From contig NZ_JANUSB010000015.1 in NCBI RefSeq assembly GCF_024793895.1, positions 930,001-994,000 on the forward strand: a stretch of 64,000 nt of DNA, read 5' to 3'. The stretch is from Serratia sp. AKBS12 (GTDB taxonomy: Bacteria > Pseudomonadota > Gammaproteobacteria > Enterobacterales > Enterobacteriaceae). A program made the translations under genes and the position numbers. The notes under the pieces are model-generated. The model had not been told where the DNA came from and made no database searches. It saw nothing but the letters and a program-made list of their open reading frames with translations. Shown piece by piece: positions 14,594-24,022 of this stretch (its first letter is position 1; each line of letters starts with the position of its first letter).

Positions 14594-17086
14594 ATGATGT
14601 CCTTGAATGCGAAAAAGAAATTACTTGCCGTGTGCATCAGCCTGCCGTTTTGTAAAAGCGATCCCGTTGAGGCGGTCACCGAATTCAATACCGATGTGCT
14701 GGATGTCAATGAGCGTAGCCGTATCGATCTGAGCAATTTCGCCAATGACGGCTATGTGTTGCCCGGCGACTATCTGCTGGACGTTAAAATAAACAATACC
14801 ACCCTGAATCAGCGCACCATCCGTTATTTATCCGATCCCCAAAGCAAAAATGATTCGCGGCTTTGTCTGCCACCCGATCTGATCAAAATGATGGCCTTGA
14901 AAAAAGAAGCCAGCGATAAGGTCAGCTATTGGCACAATCGGCAATGTGCGGATATTAGCGGTATTGAAGGGGCGTCGGTTTCCAACCGCATCGGTCAGGG
15001 GGTACTGCAAGTGACAGTGCCGCAGGCATGGATGAAGTACTCCGATCCGAACTGGATACCGCCGGAGCAGTGGGATCAGGGCATTCCCGGGTTGCTGCTG
15101 GATTACAATGTCACCGGTCAGATCGGCAAGCGGTATGGTCATGGAGAAACCCACAGCTCTTACAATAGCCTCAGTAGTTACGGCACTCTGGGAGCCAATG
15201 CCGGCGCCTGGCGCTTGCGCGCAGATTACCAGGCTTATTCGGCGCGTAATCGGCTACAGGATAAAGGCGGGTTCACCTGGAACCAGATTTACGGTTTCCG
15301 TCCAATGCCGGAACAGGGCGCACGCTTGGCGGCTGGTGAACTGTTTCTGGATTCCAGCGTGTTCAGCAACTTCCGGATGACCGGGATAAACCTGCGCAGC
15401 GACGAACGTATGTTGCCGCCCAGTCTACAGGGATATGCGCCAGAAGTGCGCGGCGTGGCCAACAGTAATGCCAAGGTCAGCATCTTGCAGGAAGGGCGGG
15501 TACTGTATGAAACCACGGTGCCTGCCGGTCCCTTCGTTATCCAGGATCTCAGTAATGCGGTACGCGGCAAGTTACAGGTGCGAATCGAGGAAGAAAACGG
15601 TCGAATCAGCAACTTTGAGGTCAATACCGCATCGGTGCCGTACCTGACGCGGCCAGGGCAGATACGCTACAACGCGGCGCTGGGGATGCCGTCGAACCTC
15701 AACCATCGGGTATATGGTCAGGGCGTCGCTATGACGGACTTTTCCTGGGGGTTGAACAATACCTGGTCGCTGTATGGTGGGGCGATGCTGGCCGGTAATT
15801 ACAATGCGCTCAATGCCGGTGCCGGGGTCAACCTGAACTCGCTGGGGGCGATGTCGTTGGACGTCACCCAGTCCCGCGCCAAGTTGCCGGGGCGTCGCAC
15901 CGACAACGGCATGTCGCTCAAACTCCAATATGCCAAACGTTTTGACCGGTACAACAGCCAGATTACCTTCGCGGGCTACCGTTTCTCCCAACGCAAATAT
16001 ATGGATATGTCGCAATATCTGGACGTGCGTTACGGCGATAAGTTTGATGATTATGGTCGTCGGGAAAAACAGAGTTATACCCTGACCGCGAATAAAACAT
16101 TCTGGGTGAACGAACCGGCAAAAACCTTCACTGCTTATTTGAGCTATAACCATCAGGAATATTGGAACAGCAACACGCGGCAGAGAATGGATCTTTCTCT
16201 GAGCAAGATGGTTAACCTCGGCGCGATGAAGGACATATCAGTTTCACTGAGCGCCTACCAGTCGAAATATAACCGCGTCGACGATTACGGCGGTGCGTTG
16301 AATATTTCCCTGCCGTTTGGCAATGGGCGGCGCGGCGGCTACAACCTACAGATGGCCGAGCGTAGCATTACGCAGACCGCCTCCTATAGCGACTATTCGG
16401 ATCCGAACAACAACTGGCAGCTCACCGCCGGAGCCAATCAGCGTGGCAAAGCGGTAGCGAGTGGTGTTTACACCCATGAATCACCCTATGCTTCGCTGGG
16501 CTTGAGCAGTTCTTACCAACAGGACAGCTATACCTCTTTGAGCGGCACTCTGCGGGGTGGTATGACCGCCACTGCGCGTGGTGCAGCGTTGCACCGCAAT
16601 GGCTTTAGCGGGGGAAGCCGCATTATGGTCAGCGCCGGCGATATCGCCGGGGTGCCGATCGACGGCGGACAGGTGGTCACCAACCGGTTTGGAGTGGCGG
16701 TGGTGCCAGACGTGTCCAGCTACTATGACACCACCACGCGTATCGATGTCAACAATCTGGCCGATGACGTAGAAGCAACGCGTGCAGTGGTACAAGGCAC
16801 GCTAACGGAGGGAGCCATCGGTTACCGCAGTTTCGGTGTGGTGCAGGGTGCCAAAATGTTTGCCGCGTTGCGCACCGTTGACGGCATGGCACCGCCGTTT
16901 GGTGCAGTCGTAATGAACGGCAATGGCCGCGAAGTGTCGGTGGTCAACGACGACGGCAGCGTTTATCTCACCGGAGTGCAGAAAGAAGAAATATTGGATG
17001 TCGCCTGGGGGGGCCGCAAACAGTGTCGAATTAAAGTGCCAGGCGATTATCAGAGCCTGTCGCAGCTTCTTTTACCTTGTGAATAA
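14594..17086 (+). CDS. Fimbrial outer-membrane usher (830 aa)
   Basis: Full length for a PapC/FimD-family usher. After the leader, the N-terminal chaperone-binding domain begins FNTDVLDVNERSRIDLSNF; the 24-strand barrel contains a plug domain (YAPEVRGVANSNAKVSILQEGRVLYETTVPAG area) and the two C-terminal domains end in a cysteine pair (KQCRIKVPGDYQ ... LLPCE). It forms the outer-membrane pore that takes chaperone-subunit complexes and polymerises them. The leader is somewhat unusual, with two cysteines and no clear AXA site. Confidence 0.95.
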   Translation: MMSLNAKKKLLAVCISLPFCKSDPVEAVTEFNTDVLDVNERSRIDLSNFANDGYVLPGDYLLDVKINNTTLNQRTIRYLSDPQSKNDSRLCLPPDLIKMMALKKEASDKVSYWHNRQCADISGIEGASVSNRIGQGVLQVTVPQAWMKYSDPNWIPPEQWDQGIPGLLLDYNVTGQIGKRYGHGETHSSYNSLSSYGTLGANAGAWRLRADYQAYSARNRLQDKGGFTWNQIYGFRPMPEQGARLAAGELFLDSSVFSNFRMTGINLRSDERMLPPSLQGYAPEVRGVANSNAKVSILQEGRVLYETTVPAGPFVIQDLSNAVRGKLQVRIEEENGRISNFEVNTASVPYLTRPGQIRYNAALGMPSNLNHRVYGQGVAMTDFSWGLNNTWSLYGGAMLAGNYNALNAGAGVNLNSLGAMSLDVTQSRAKLPGRRTDNGMSLKLQYAKRFDRYNSQITFAGYRFSQRKYMDMSQYLDVRYGDKFDDYGRREKQSYTLTANKTFWVNEPAKTFTAYLSYNHQEYWNSNTRQRMDLSLSKMVNLGAMKDISVSLSAYQSKYNRVDDYGGALNISLPFGNGRRGGYNLQMAERSITQTASYSDYSDPNNNWQLTAGANQRGKAVASGVYTHESPYASLGLSSSYQQDSYTSLSGTLRGGMTATARGAALHRNGFSGGSRIMVSAGDIAGVPIDGGQVVTNRFGVAVVPDVSSYYDTTTRIDVNNLADDVEATRAVVQGTLTEGAIGYRSFGVVQGAKMFAALRTVDGMAPPFGAVVMNGNGREVSVVNDDGSVYLTGVQKEEILDVAWGGRKQCRIKVPGDYQSLSQLLLPCE

Positions 17087-17105
17087 TCGGAAATATGAGC
17101 TCATT

Positions 17106-17840
17106 ATGATAAATGCTTTCAGTAAGGCGGGATTATTGCTGGCGCTCTCTGTCGCTAGCGTTACCGCGCAAGCCGCGCTGACTCTGGATCGGACCCGGGT
17201 TATTTATAATGCCGATCAGAAATCCATTAGTCTGAATATATACAACGACAATAAGAAATTGCCGTTTCTGGCTCAGGCCTGGATTGAAGACAGCGAAAAC
17301 CGCAAGGTGACCTCACCGCTGGTCGTCATGCCACCATTGCAGCGCGTCAACGCCGGTGAACGCAGTCTGGTGCGCATTGCCAAGTCTCAGGCGACGGCGT
17401 CGTTACCCGCCGATCGTGAAACACTGTTTTATTTTAACCTGCGCGAGATCCCGCCACGGCCGGAGAAGAGCAATGTAATGCAGATAGCGTTGCAGTCACA
17501 GATCAAACTGTTCTATCGCCCGGCAGCGTTGGTGACTGAAAAAAACGTGGTCTGGCAGGACAAGCTGGTATTCAACAAGCTTGCAAGTGGACTGCGTATC
17601 GAAAATCCGACGCCTTATTACGTGACTCTCAGCAGTATGAAACGCAAGACACGCAAGGAGGGGGGCGGCGAGATCCGCGGATTCAAGCCGACGATGATCG
17701 CGCCTAAATCCAGTGTTTCCGTCACCTTGGAAACTCAGCTCCCAGACAGCTTTGTTGTTACTTATATCAATGATTATGGCGGACAGCCTGAGCTTAAATT
17801 CGGCTGCCGGGGCGGCATGGTATGTACGGTTTTACCTTAA
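17106..17840 (+). CDS. Periplasmic fimbrial chaperone (244 aa)
   Basis: Start taken at the ATG at 17106, 19 bp after the usher stop; the frame is open further upstream but within the usher. A signal peptide ends at AQA. The PapD-type first domain begins LTLDRTRVIYNADQKSISLNIYN with the conserved Arg, and the G1 donor strand lies near NVMQIALQSQIKLFYRP, where the family has its alternating hydrophobics and conserved Lys. The second domain has NPTPYYVTLSSM and ends in a Cys pair. It folds subunits in the periplasm by donor-strand complementation. Confidence 0.95.
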   Translation: MINAFSKAGLLLALSVASVTAQAALTLDRTRVIYNADQKSISLNIYNDNKKLPFLAQAWIEDSENRKVTSPLVVMPPLQRVNAGERSLVRIAKSQATASLPADRETLFYFNLREIPPRPEKSNVMQIALQSQIKLFYRPAALVTEKNVVWQDKLVFNKLASGLRIENPTPYYVTLSSMKRKTRKEGGGEIRGFKPTMIAPKSSVSVTLETQLPDSFVVTYINDYGGQPELKFGCRGGMVCTVLP

Positions 17841-17869
17841 TAACAACGGTGGACTGAGGAGGCAACAAA

Positions 17870-18502
17870 ATGCGCTATAACCCGCAAGTGGCAAATATGA
17901 TGGGCTTATTGTTGTTGGGCGGAGCGTTGTATGTCCCCCAACTCGCCAGATCCGGCGAACCGAAGGAGATCGCCCAGCCGCGTCTTGAAATGTTTGAAAC
18001 GGCCAGGGTGCATTTCGTCGGCGAGCTGCTGAGTACCCCCTGTTCATTGGCGGTAGATTCGCAGGAACAGCTGGTGGATTTGGGCGCGATCAGCGCCAAG
18101 CAGTTCCGCAATCAGGGTGACAGAAGCCAGAGCGTTGATTTTACCCTGCGTTTTCAAGATTGCCTGATGGGGGCGCATGAGTATCGTGCCGGCGTGGATC
18201 CGGCTCGCTATTCGGGGAATGCGGCTTACGTCAACGGCGAACAGACGGTAGCACTTTCGTTCATCGGTGTGCCGGACGACTATCGTAGCGACTTGCTCAA
18301 GTTGAATGGCACGCGTGGCGTAGGCCTGCGGTTGCAGGACGCACGCGGGGCAGCAGTGCCGCTGAATCAACAGGTGCCCGCCGCGTTCCTGCAACCAGGA
18401 GATAATCAGCTACATTTCAGCGCCAGCCTTGAGTCGACGCAGAAATTTGTGCAGGCCGACTATGTGGATGCCATCGTCAATGTGAACGTCTATTACTTTT
18501 AA
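17870..18502 (+). CDS. Fimbrial minor subunit (210 aa)
   Basis: A GAGGAGG lies 7 bases before the start. The N-terminus is hydrophobic (residues about 9-25), then the mature protein begins after a longer than usual lead-in; the pilin domain has Cys in STPCSLAV and RFQDCLMG, and a C-terminal VNVNVYYF motif. It is larger than the shaft subunit and probably a tip adaptor or initiator. The cleavage site is unclear. Confidence 0.82.
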   Translation: MRYNPQVANMMGLLLLGGALYVPQLARSGEPKEIAQPRLEMFETARVHFVGELLSTPCSLAVDSQEQLVDLGAISAKQFRNQGDRSQSVDFTLRFQDCLMGAHEYRAGVDPARYSGNAAYVNGEQTVALSFIGVPDDYRSDLLKLNGTRGVGLRLQDARGAAVPLNQQVPAAFLQPGDNQLHFSASLESTQKFVQADYVDAIVNVNVYYF

Positions 18503-18514
18503 CGGAGCGAAAAC

Positions 18515-19537
18515 GTGAGGCTGAATAGAATGACCTTACTGTTGGCTGGCGCACTTTTCTCTACCCTGGGCGCTCAGGCGGCGGAGCAGGGGGAGATAAG
18601 AATGGAGGGCGGAGCGGCGGTGCAGCAAAACGTTACCCTGAACGGGACAGATATCGGCCCGGGGGACAATGTACCAGGCAACGAATTTACGCGCCCTTTG
18701 CCTGATAATTCACAATATATGGGAATCGCCTATTGCCCAACGGCTGATATAAAGGGATCGAGTATTTCGTATAATTCGGAGATTAATCTCCCACCTTCCG
18801 AGTTAAACCCTGGTTTTTACAAACTGAGTGAGTATATCGACGTTAAGGTTGCTGTAAAAATTGGTGGCCATGTAGCAAGTGAGCAGGATGTGCCATTCCA
18901 TGATATCGATAATAAAGATCCAGATTATGACTGTATAAAAAATACAGGTTCAAACCTGCTGGGAAAGGTATTCGCTACGGGGTCTAGTGGACGAGTAATC
19001 TTTAAACTACGAAAAAGCATTGATGGTGACGCAGGAGCGAGCAATCCAGGGACGATAAATATTTTTGGCAGAATGACCAGTGGTGGGAGCTACGGTGCTG
19101 AGCCGCTATTCAAAATAAATCTCGGTACCAACATCGATTATCTACCGGAAAAATGTATTTTTAACCAGGGGCTACCACTGGTTGTCGATTTCAATAATAT
19201 CGGCACCGAAGGGTTGAACGGCAGCAAGTATGTGCGCCCGCTAAATATTGAGTTTGCGTGCAGCGGCGGCAGTTTTGACGGTAGCGATAGGCCGATTCGG
19301 CTTTCTTTGCGGAGCAAATCGGTGGACGGGGACTATTTTCAAACCGATATACAGGGGCTAGGCATCGTGGTGAAAGAGAAAGGAGCAGTGATCAAGCCTA
19401 ATGACAGATACCCGGTTAGCAGCCCTGGCAACCGAGGCGTCTGGTCGCTGGAGGCGGCGCCCATCGCCAAACCGGGCGCGGCGCTGCAAGAGGATGAATT
19501 CAATGCTTCGGCAACCCTGGTCGCCAGTTTTGAATAA
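18515..19537 (+). CDS. Fimbrial tip adhesin, two-domain (340 aa), GTG start
   Basis: A GGAG seven bases upstream supports the GTG at 18515. A signal peptide ends at AQA. About 190 residues with no match to pilin repeats (likely receptor-binding domain, with two cysteines) are followed by a C-terminal pilin domain from about 215 (CIFNQGLPLVVDFNNI, FACSGGSF, ending ASATLVASFE). This layout and the size, twice that of a subunit, mark a FimH/PapG-class adhesin. The ligand cannot be predicted. Codon use in the N-terminal domain looks more AT-rich than its neighbours. Confidence 0.85.
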   Translation: MRLNRMTLLLAGALFSTLGAQAAEQGEIRMEGGAAVQQNVTLNGTDIGPGDNVPGNEFTRPLPDNSQYMGIAYCPTADIKGSSISYNSEINLPPSELNPGFYKLSEYIDVKVAVKIGGHVASEQDVPFHDIDNKDPDYDCIKNTGSNLLGKVFATGSSGRVIFKLRKSIDGDAGASNPGTINIFGRMTSGGSYGAEPLFKINLGTNIDYLPEKCIFNQGLPLVVDFNNIGTEGLNGSKYVRPLNIEFACSGGSFDGSDRPIRLSLRSKSVDGDYFQTDIQGLGIVVKEKGAVIKPNDRYPVSSPGNRGVWSLEAAPIAKPGAALQEDEFNASATLVASFE

Positions 19538-19547
19538 GGAGAAAACC

Positions 19548-20069
19548 ATGCGAATCGCGTATGCCTGGCTGATGATAGGCGTATTGACCTGTTGCACTGC
19601 CGCACGGGCAGAAATTGAATCGGTTGGCGGCGACGTCAGTTTTCGTGGTCGGCTGGTGGCACAGCCCTGCGGGATCGTCACCGATTCCATCGAGGTGGAG
19701 ATGCCTCCCCTCAATGCCAGAGAACTGGAACAGAACGGTGGTAAAGGGCCGCCCAAGGCATTTAATATCGAACTGACCCAGTGTAGCACCAGCGTACTCT
19801 CGTCCGTAGTCGTGCTGTTTGAAGGCAAGCAGGATGCGGTGCTCAGCGGCCGTCTGGAAACCCGTGGTAAAGCGAAAGGCATCGCTTTGCGTTTATTGAA
19901 CGGCAAGGATGGCTCGGCCATTGATATCAATCAGCCGGCGAAGGCTCTGGATTTGCAGACCGGAGATAATTTGCTGCCCTTTGCCGTTCATGTCGAAGCG
20001 CAAAAAAATCCACCTGTCGAAGGCGGCGATTTTATGGCGAATGCCAGCTTTAAATTAATTTATCAATAA
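19548..20069 (+). CDS. Fimbrial minor subunit, last gene of fimbrial operon (173 aa)
   Basis: AAGGAG lies 7 bases before the ATG at 19548, which fixes the start; the longer frame to 19401 overlaps the adhesin gene. A signal peptide ends at ARA. The pilin domain has Cys in VAQPCGIV and ELTQCSTS, and the C-terminal MANASFKLIYQ motif. Its position beside the adhesin suggests the adaptor that joins adhesin to fibre, as PapF or FimG do. Confidence 0.88.
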   Translation: MRIAYAWLMIGVLTCCTAARAEIESVGGDVSFRGRLVAQPCGIVTDSIEVEMPPLNARELEQNGGKGPPKAFNIELTQCSTSVLSSVVVLFEGKQDAVLSGRLETRGKAKGIALRLLNGKDGSAIDINQPAKALDLQTGDNLLPFAVHVEAQKNPPVEGGDFMANASFKLIYQ

Positions 20070-20136
20070 ACTGGGATTACATAATTTCCTGTCGTTAAAG
20101 AGTTGTTAGCCTGGTTTCAATGGAAAATTAACACCG

Positions 20137-20164
20137 AAAACTTAATACTTAACGCATAAGTTTT
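20137..20164. promoter_or_regulatory. Inverted repeat between fimbrial and T6SS operons
   Basis: AAAACTTA (20137-20144) pairs with TAAGTTTT (20157-20164). It lies between the last fimbrial stop and tssA and could be a weak terminator or an operator in the T6SS promoter region. No clear promoter hexamers were assigned. Confidence 0.35.
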
Positions 20165-20233
20165 AAATACGGCGAATCAAGTCCTAATATTGCCGGTAAC
20201 GGTTATTGATGGATTTCTCGGGGAGTATGAGCA

Positions 20234-21199
20234 ATGAGTACCATCATTTTTAACCACATTGATGGCGTTGAATATGATCCGTTATACAACGAAATATTAT
20301 TGGCGCTATCAGAATATGATAACTCAGCCGATCCGTTGAATAACTCGGAAAATATAGCGACAGTAAATTGGAGCGACATCAGGGAAAAAAGCGAACGTCT
20401 GCTGGATGTCTGTCAAGATCTGCGCGTAATGATGTGGCATCTGCGTGCCAGCCTGCATACCCAGGGGATAATAGCGTTATACCGGGGCATGTGCCGAATC
20501 GATGGCGCTTTGGCGGCTGGCGGGACGATTTATCCGCAAATGCCGGATGAACCGGCCGGCAGCAGCCATGCCGCAGCGTTGGGCTGGTTGTCGACGGTTT
20601 CCTGCCTGTCCGAATTGCGAAAGGCACGTCTGGCGCCAGAATTGCCTCTGTCGTTGGAGGCGGTACAAGCCAGTTTGGCGCAGGAAGGCGAGTCGTCGAT
20701 CTCATTTTCTGAACTGGTGGTGGTGTTGGAAAACAGTGCCGTGCATTACCAGGAGCTGGATTGTCCGCCATTGCAGCCGCAATTGCTTTTCGTGGTGGAA
20801 GCGCTCAAACGCATTGAGCATTACGCTAATCAGAACAGCGATGGCTATCAGTTAGATTGCCGCAACCTGCGTGCATTGCTGACGAAAACGGCAGAGCAAT
20901 TAATGGTGCTTTACGCCAGTGAAACCAACCTGGCAGAAGTCGAGGGGGCGGATGAGATTTGGCCGAGTCAGGCGGGGGCCAGCAGGGGAGAAGGAAAGGT
21001 TAGAAGCCGGCAAGATGCCATTTTGCTGCTGGATAAGGTTATCGATTATTTTAAAACTTATGAACCCAGCCATCCGGCACCGATATTTATTCGCCGATCG
21101 CAAAAAATGATCGGCATGGAGTTTGAAGAAATTGTGGAAGAGTTAATGCCGGATGCAATGGGAGCGCTGGCATCGTTTATTGGGAAATCACAGGGATAA
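20234..21199 (+). CDS. tssA: T6SS protein TssA (ImpA N-terminal domain)
   Basis: 321 aa. The ImpA_N region covers about residues 10-150 (DPLNNSENIATVNWSDIREKSERLL is the recognisable core). The C-terminal third has SRQDAILLLDKVIDYFKTYEPSHPAPIFIRRSQKMIGMEFEEIVEELMPDA, the conserved end of short TssA proteins. TssA caps and organises sheath assembly at the baseplate. GGGGAG precedes the ATG. First gene of the T6SS operon, 18 bp before tssB. Confidence 0.92.
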   Translation: MSTIIFNHIDGVEYDPLYNEILLALSEYDNSADPLNNSENIATVNWSDIREKSERLLDVCQDLRVMMWHLRASLHTQGIIALYRGMCRIDGALAAGGTIYPQMPDEPAGSSHAAALGWLSTVSCLSELRKARLAPELPLSLEAVQASLAQEGESSISFSELVVVLENSAVHYQELDCPPLQPQLLFVVEALKRIEHYANQNSDGYQLDCRNLRALLTKTAEQLMVLYASETNLAEVEGADEIWPSQAGASRGEGKVRSRQDAILLLDKVIDYFKTYEPSHPAPIFIRRSQKMIGMEFEEIVEELMPDAMGALASFIGKSQG

Positions 21200-21217
21200 T
21201 CCTTACTGGAGAATGTA

Positions 21218-21775
21218 ATGGCCAAAGATTCAAGCTCGCAGAAGTTTATTGGCAAAATTAATGCACCTCGGGTCCAGATTGAATATGACGTAGAAGTTTA
21301 TGGCGAACAGAAAAAAGTGGAGCTGCCCTTTGTTACTGGCGTGATGGCTGATTTATCCGGGCACCGCGCAGAACCACTGGTGCCGATTGCGGAACGAAAA
21401 TTTCTGACGTTTGACCAGGATAATTTCGATGCCCGTATGAGAGCGATTAAACCCCGGTTGGCGATGAATGTGAACAATACCTTGGGTGATGATGACAGCC
21501 TGCTTAGCGTAGAGCTCGAATTTGAATCAATGGATGATTTTTCTCCTGGTGCCATTGCCAATAACGTGCCGGAGCTGACCAAGTTGCTGGAAACCCGTTC
21601 CCGACTGGCTGAGCTGATAACTTATATGGACGGCAAGGCCAGTGCGGAAGAGGTGATCAAGAGCCTGTTGGAGGATCCGGATTTCCTGCAACGCAACCTT
21701 GGTGCAACGCGCAATCCGTTTAATGGTTCATCTGCCGTGGATGGCAAAACGGCCCTGCCGGGGGAGTCTGAATAA
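21218..21775 (+). CDS. tssB: T6SS small sheath protein TssB (VipA)
   Basis: 185 aa, usual length. The sequence has the family core RVQIEYDVEVYGEQKKVELPFVTGVMADLSG and FLTFDQDNFDARM. It pairs with TssC to form the contractile sheath. The stop codon overlaps the tssC start, consistent with coupled, equimolar synthesis. Confidence 0.97.
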   Translation: MAKDSSSQKFIGKINAPRVQIEYDVEVYGEQKKVELPFVTGVMADLSGHRAEPLVPIAERKFLTFDQDNFDARMRAIKPRLAMNVNNTLGDDDSLLSVELEFESMDDFSPGAIANNVPELTKLLETRSRLAELITYMDGKASAEEVIKSLLEDPDFLQRNLGATRNPFNGSSAVDGKTALPGESE

Positions 21776-23283
21776 TGGAAAACATGCAAGCAAGCGCAGC
21801 CACTACGCTGACCGAGCAGACGTTTGACGATGGAAGCAATGTGCTCGATGACATCCTCAAACGCTCTTTCCGCCCACGCACTGATGAAGCCAGCGATGCG
21901 GTGCGTCGCGCCGTGGGTGCATTAATGGACTATGCAGGCAGCAGCCAGACCCGGGTCAGCCGCGATGTTGTACTAACCGTGGAGTCACTGATAGCTGAAA
22001 TTGACGAGAAGATTAGCGCCCAGGTTAATGAGATCCTGCATCATGCTGAATTCCAGAAGCTGGAGTCGGCCTGGCGCGGCTTGAGTTATCTGATCAACAA
22101 CGCCGAGACGACTGAACACCTGAAAATCCGTGTGATGAATGTCAGCAAGGACGAGCTGGCACGCGATCTGCGACGATATCGCGGTGCTGCTTGGGATCAA
22201 AGCCCGATCTTCAAACAGATCTACGAACACGAATATGGTCAGTTCGGTGGTGAGCCTTTTGGCTGTCTGATTGGGGACTTCGAGTTTGATCACAGCCAGC
22301 AGAGCGTTTCCCTGTTGACTGAAATGGCCAAGATCGCTGCCGCAGCGCATTGCCCTTTTATTTCTGCTGCCTCACCTTCGCTCATGCAGATGAGCAATTG
22401 GAACGAACTGGCGAACCCGCGCGATATTGGCAAGATTTTTACTACGCCGGAATATGCAGCCTGGCGTAGCCTGCGGGAAAGCAATGACTCGCGCTATCTG
22501 GTTTTGACGATGCCGCGTTTTCTTTCACGCCTGCCTTATGGTGCCAAAACCAACCCCGTCGAGGAGTTCGCCTTTGAAGAGCAGGTAAGGCCCGATGCCG
22601 TGGAAGATTTTGCCTGGGCCAATTCTGCCTACGCGATGGGGGTGAATATTAACCGTGCTTTCCATCAATATGGTTGGTGCTCGCGTATTAGAGGTATCGA
22701 ATCCGGCGGGGCGGTAGAAGAGCTGCCAGAATACACCTTCCCCTCCGATGAGGGTGGCTATGAATTGATCTGTCCGACGGAAATCGCCATTTCCGATCGG
22801 CGCGAACATGAACTGTCCGAGGCTGGTTTTTTACCGCTGGTTTATCGCAAGAACAGTGATTTCGCCGCCTTTATCGGCTCTGGCACGTTACACAATGCGG
22901 CGACCTATGACGATGCGGATGCGACGGCCAATGCCAAACTGTCGGCGCGTCTGCCGTATATTTTTGCCACCTGTCGGTTCGCCCATTATTTGAAATGTAT
23001 CGTGCGCGACAAAATTGGTTCATTCCGTTCGCGTGACGATATGCAACGTTGGTTGAATGACTGGCTGATGAATTATGTTGATGGCGATCCGACAGTTTCG
23101 ACCGAAGCCACCAAGGCCAGACGTCCACTGTCTGCCGCTGAAGTGAATGTAGAAGAAGTGGCTGACGATCCGGGGTATTACCGTGCGCATTTCTATTTGC
23201 GTCCGCATTACCAACTGGAGGGTATGACGGTATCTTTACGTCTGGTCTCCAAATTACCTTCGGCGCGTACTGACGGTAATTGA
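21775..23283 (+). CDS. tssC: T6SS large sheath protein TssC (VipB)
   Basis: 502 aa. Conserved family segments include FQKLESAWRGLSYLI, GCLIGDFEFDH, FISAASPSLM, RFLSRLPYG, EQVRPDAVEDFAWANSAYAMGVN and the C-terminal HYQLEGMTVSLRLVSKLP. It forms the sheath with TssB and is disassembled by TssH. It is followed by a 134-bp gap before hcp. Confidence 0.97.
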   Translation: MENMQASAATTLTEQTFDDGSNVLDDILKRSFRPRTDEASDAVRRAVGALMDYAGSSQTRVSRDVVLTVESLIAEIDEKISAQVNEILHHAEFQKLESAWRGLSYLINNAETTEHLKIRVMNVSKDELARDLRRYRGAAWDQSPIFKQIYEHEYGQFGGEPFGCLIGDFEFDHSQQSVSLLTEMAKIAAAAHCPFISAASPSLMQMSNWNELANPRDIGKIFTTPEYAAWRSLRESNDSRYLVLTMPRFLSRLPYGAKTNPVEEFAFEEQVRPDAVEDFAWANSAYAMGVNINRAFHQYGWCSRIRGIESGGAVEELPEYTFPSDEGGYELICPTEIAISDRREHELSEAGFLPLVYRKNSDFAAFIGSGTLHNAATYDDADATANAKLSARLPYIFATCRFAHYLKCIVRDKIGSFRSRDDMQRWLNDWLMNYVDGDPTVSTEATKARRPLSAAEVNVEEVADDPGYYRAHFYLRPHYQLEGMTVSLRLVSKLPSARTDGN

Positions 23284-23417
23284 TTTTATTATTTATTTAA
23301 TTTCCAAGTTTATTGATTCGGGATTTTACCCCGTACGTTGTTTTATCTCCACTGTAGCCTGTGGTTTATTGTTGTTTAACGTTAGTGTAACTTTTAAATA
23401 TTATTAAGGAGTATTGA

Positions 23418-23966
23418 ATGGCAACTGCAAGCAAATTTGAGCAGAGCATGACCGGTTTAGTTGATTATTTCCTGCAAATTGATGGCGTGGACGGCGAATC
23501 TCAGGATTCCAAATATCCTAACTGGATCCAGGTTCAGGCTTGGCAATGGGCGCAGGAAAACTCCGGTCGTTGGGGGCTGGGTGGTGGTGGCGGCACCGGC
23601 AAGGTTAACATGACGGATTTTGAATTCCGCATGGCGAGCAACAAGGCTTCACCAAAGTTGTTCCAGATGTGCGCCACCGGCGATCACATCAGCCAGGCCA
23701 AGCTGGTATGCCGTAAGGCGGGTAAGGGGCAGCAGGATTTCCTGACCATCACCTTCAAAGATTGCCTGGTTTCTTCTTATCGCACCGTAGGCAACATGCC
23801 GCTGGGCCTTGGCTCCAGTAGCATGGTTGATTCGGTACTGCCAACTGAAATGCTGAGCTTGAACTTTGCCAAGATCGAGATTGAATATCGTCAGCAGAAT
23901 AACGATGGCACAATGGGGCCAGTAATTAAAGCGGGTTACGATCTGAAAGCCAATAAGCGTATTTAA
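23418..23966 (+). CDS. hcp: T6SS inner-tube protein Hcp (TssD)
   Basis: 182 aa, slightly longer than many Hcp proteins. It contains VDYFLQIDGVDGESQD, HISQAKLVCRKAGKGQQDFLTITFKDCLVSSY and a C-terminal MLSLNFAKIEIEY, all Hcp hallmarks. A glycine-rich loop at about residues 54-62 is notable. AAGGAG sits six bases before the start. The AT-rich 134-bp upstream gap and the strong hairpin after the gene suggest a separately tuned, abundant transcript. Confidence 0.96.
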   Translation: MATASKFEQSMTGLVDYFLQIDGVDGESQDSKYPNWIQVQAWQWAQENSGRWGLGGGGGTGKVNMTDFEFRMASNKASPKLFQMCATGDHISQAKLVCRKAGKGQQDFLTITFKDCLVSSYRTVGNMPLGLGSSSMVDSVLPTEMLSLNFAKIEIEYRQQNNDGTMGPVIKAGYDLKANKRI

Positions 23967-23975
23967 CGCTGAGTG

Positions 23976-24002
23976 CCAGGCCACTGCATCGCAGTGGCCT
24001 GG
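23976..24002 (+). terminator. Strong hairpin after hcp (12-bp stem)
   Basis: CCAGGCCACTGC pairs perfectly with GCAGTGGCCTGG around a 3-base loop. No T-tract follows (AATATAATAA), so it is more likely an mRNA-stabilising or processing hairpin, or a partial terminator that keeps hcp levels above the downstream genes. Confidence 0.7.
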
Positions 24003-24022
24003 AATATAATAATGAGGTTATT

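Noticed and set aside
15572-16153. 193-codon minus-strand ORF inside the usher gene
   Set aside because: It overlaps the usher reading frame and has no ribosome binding site or recognisable domain.
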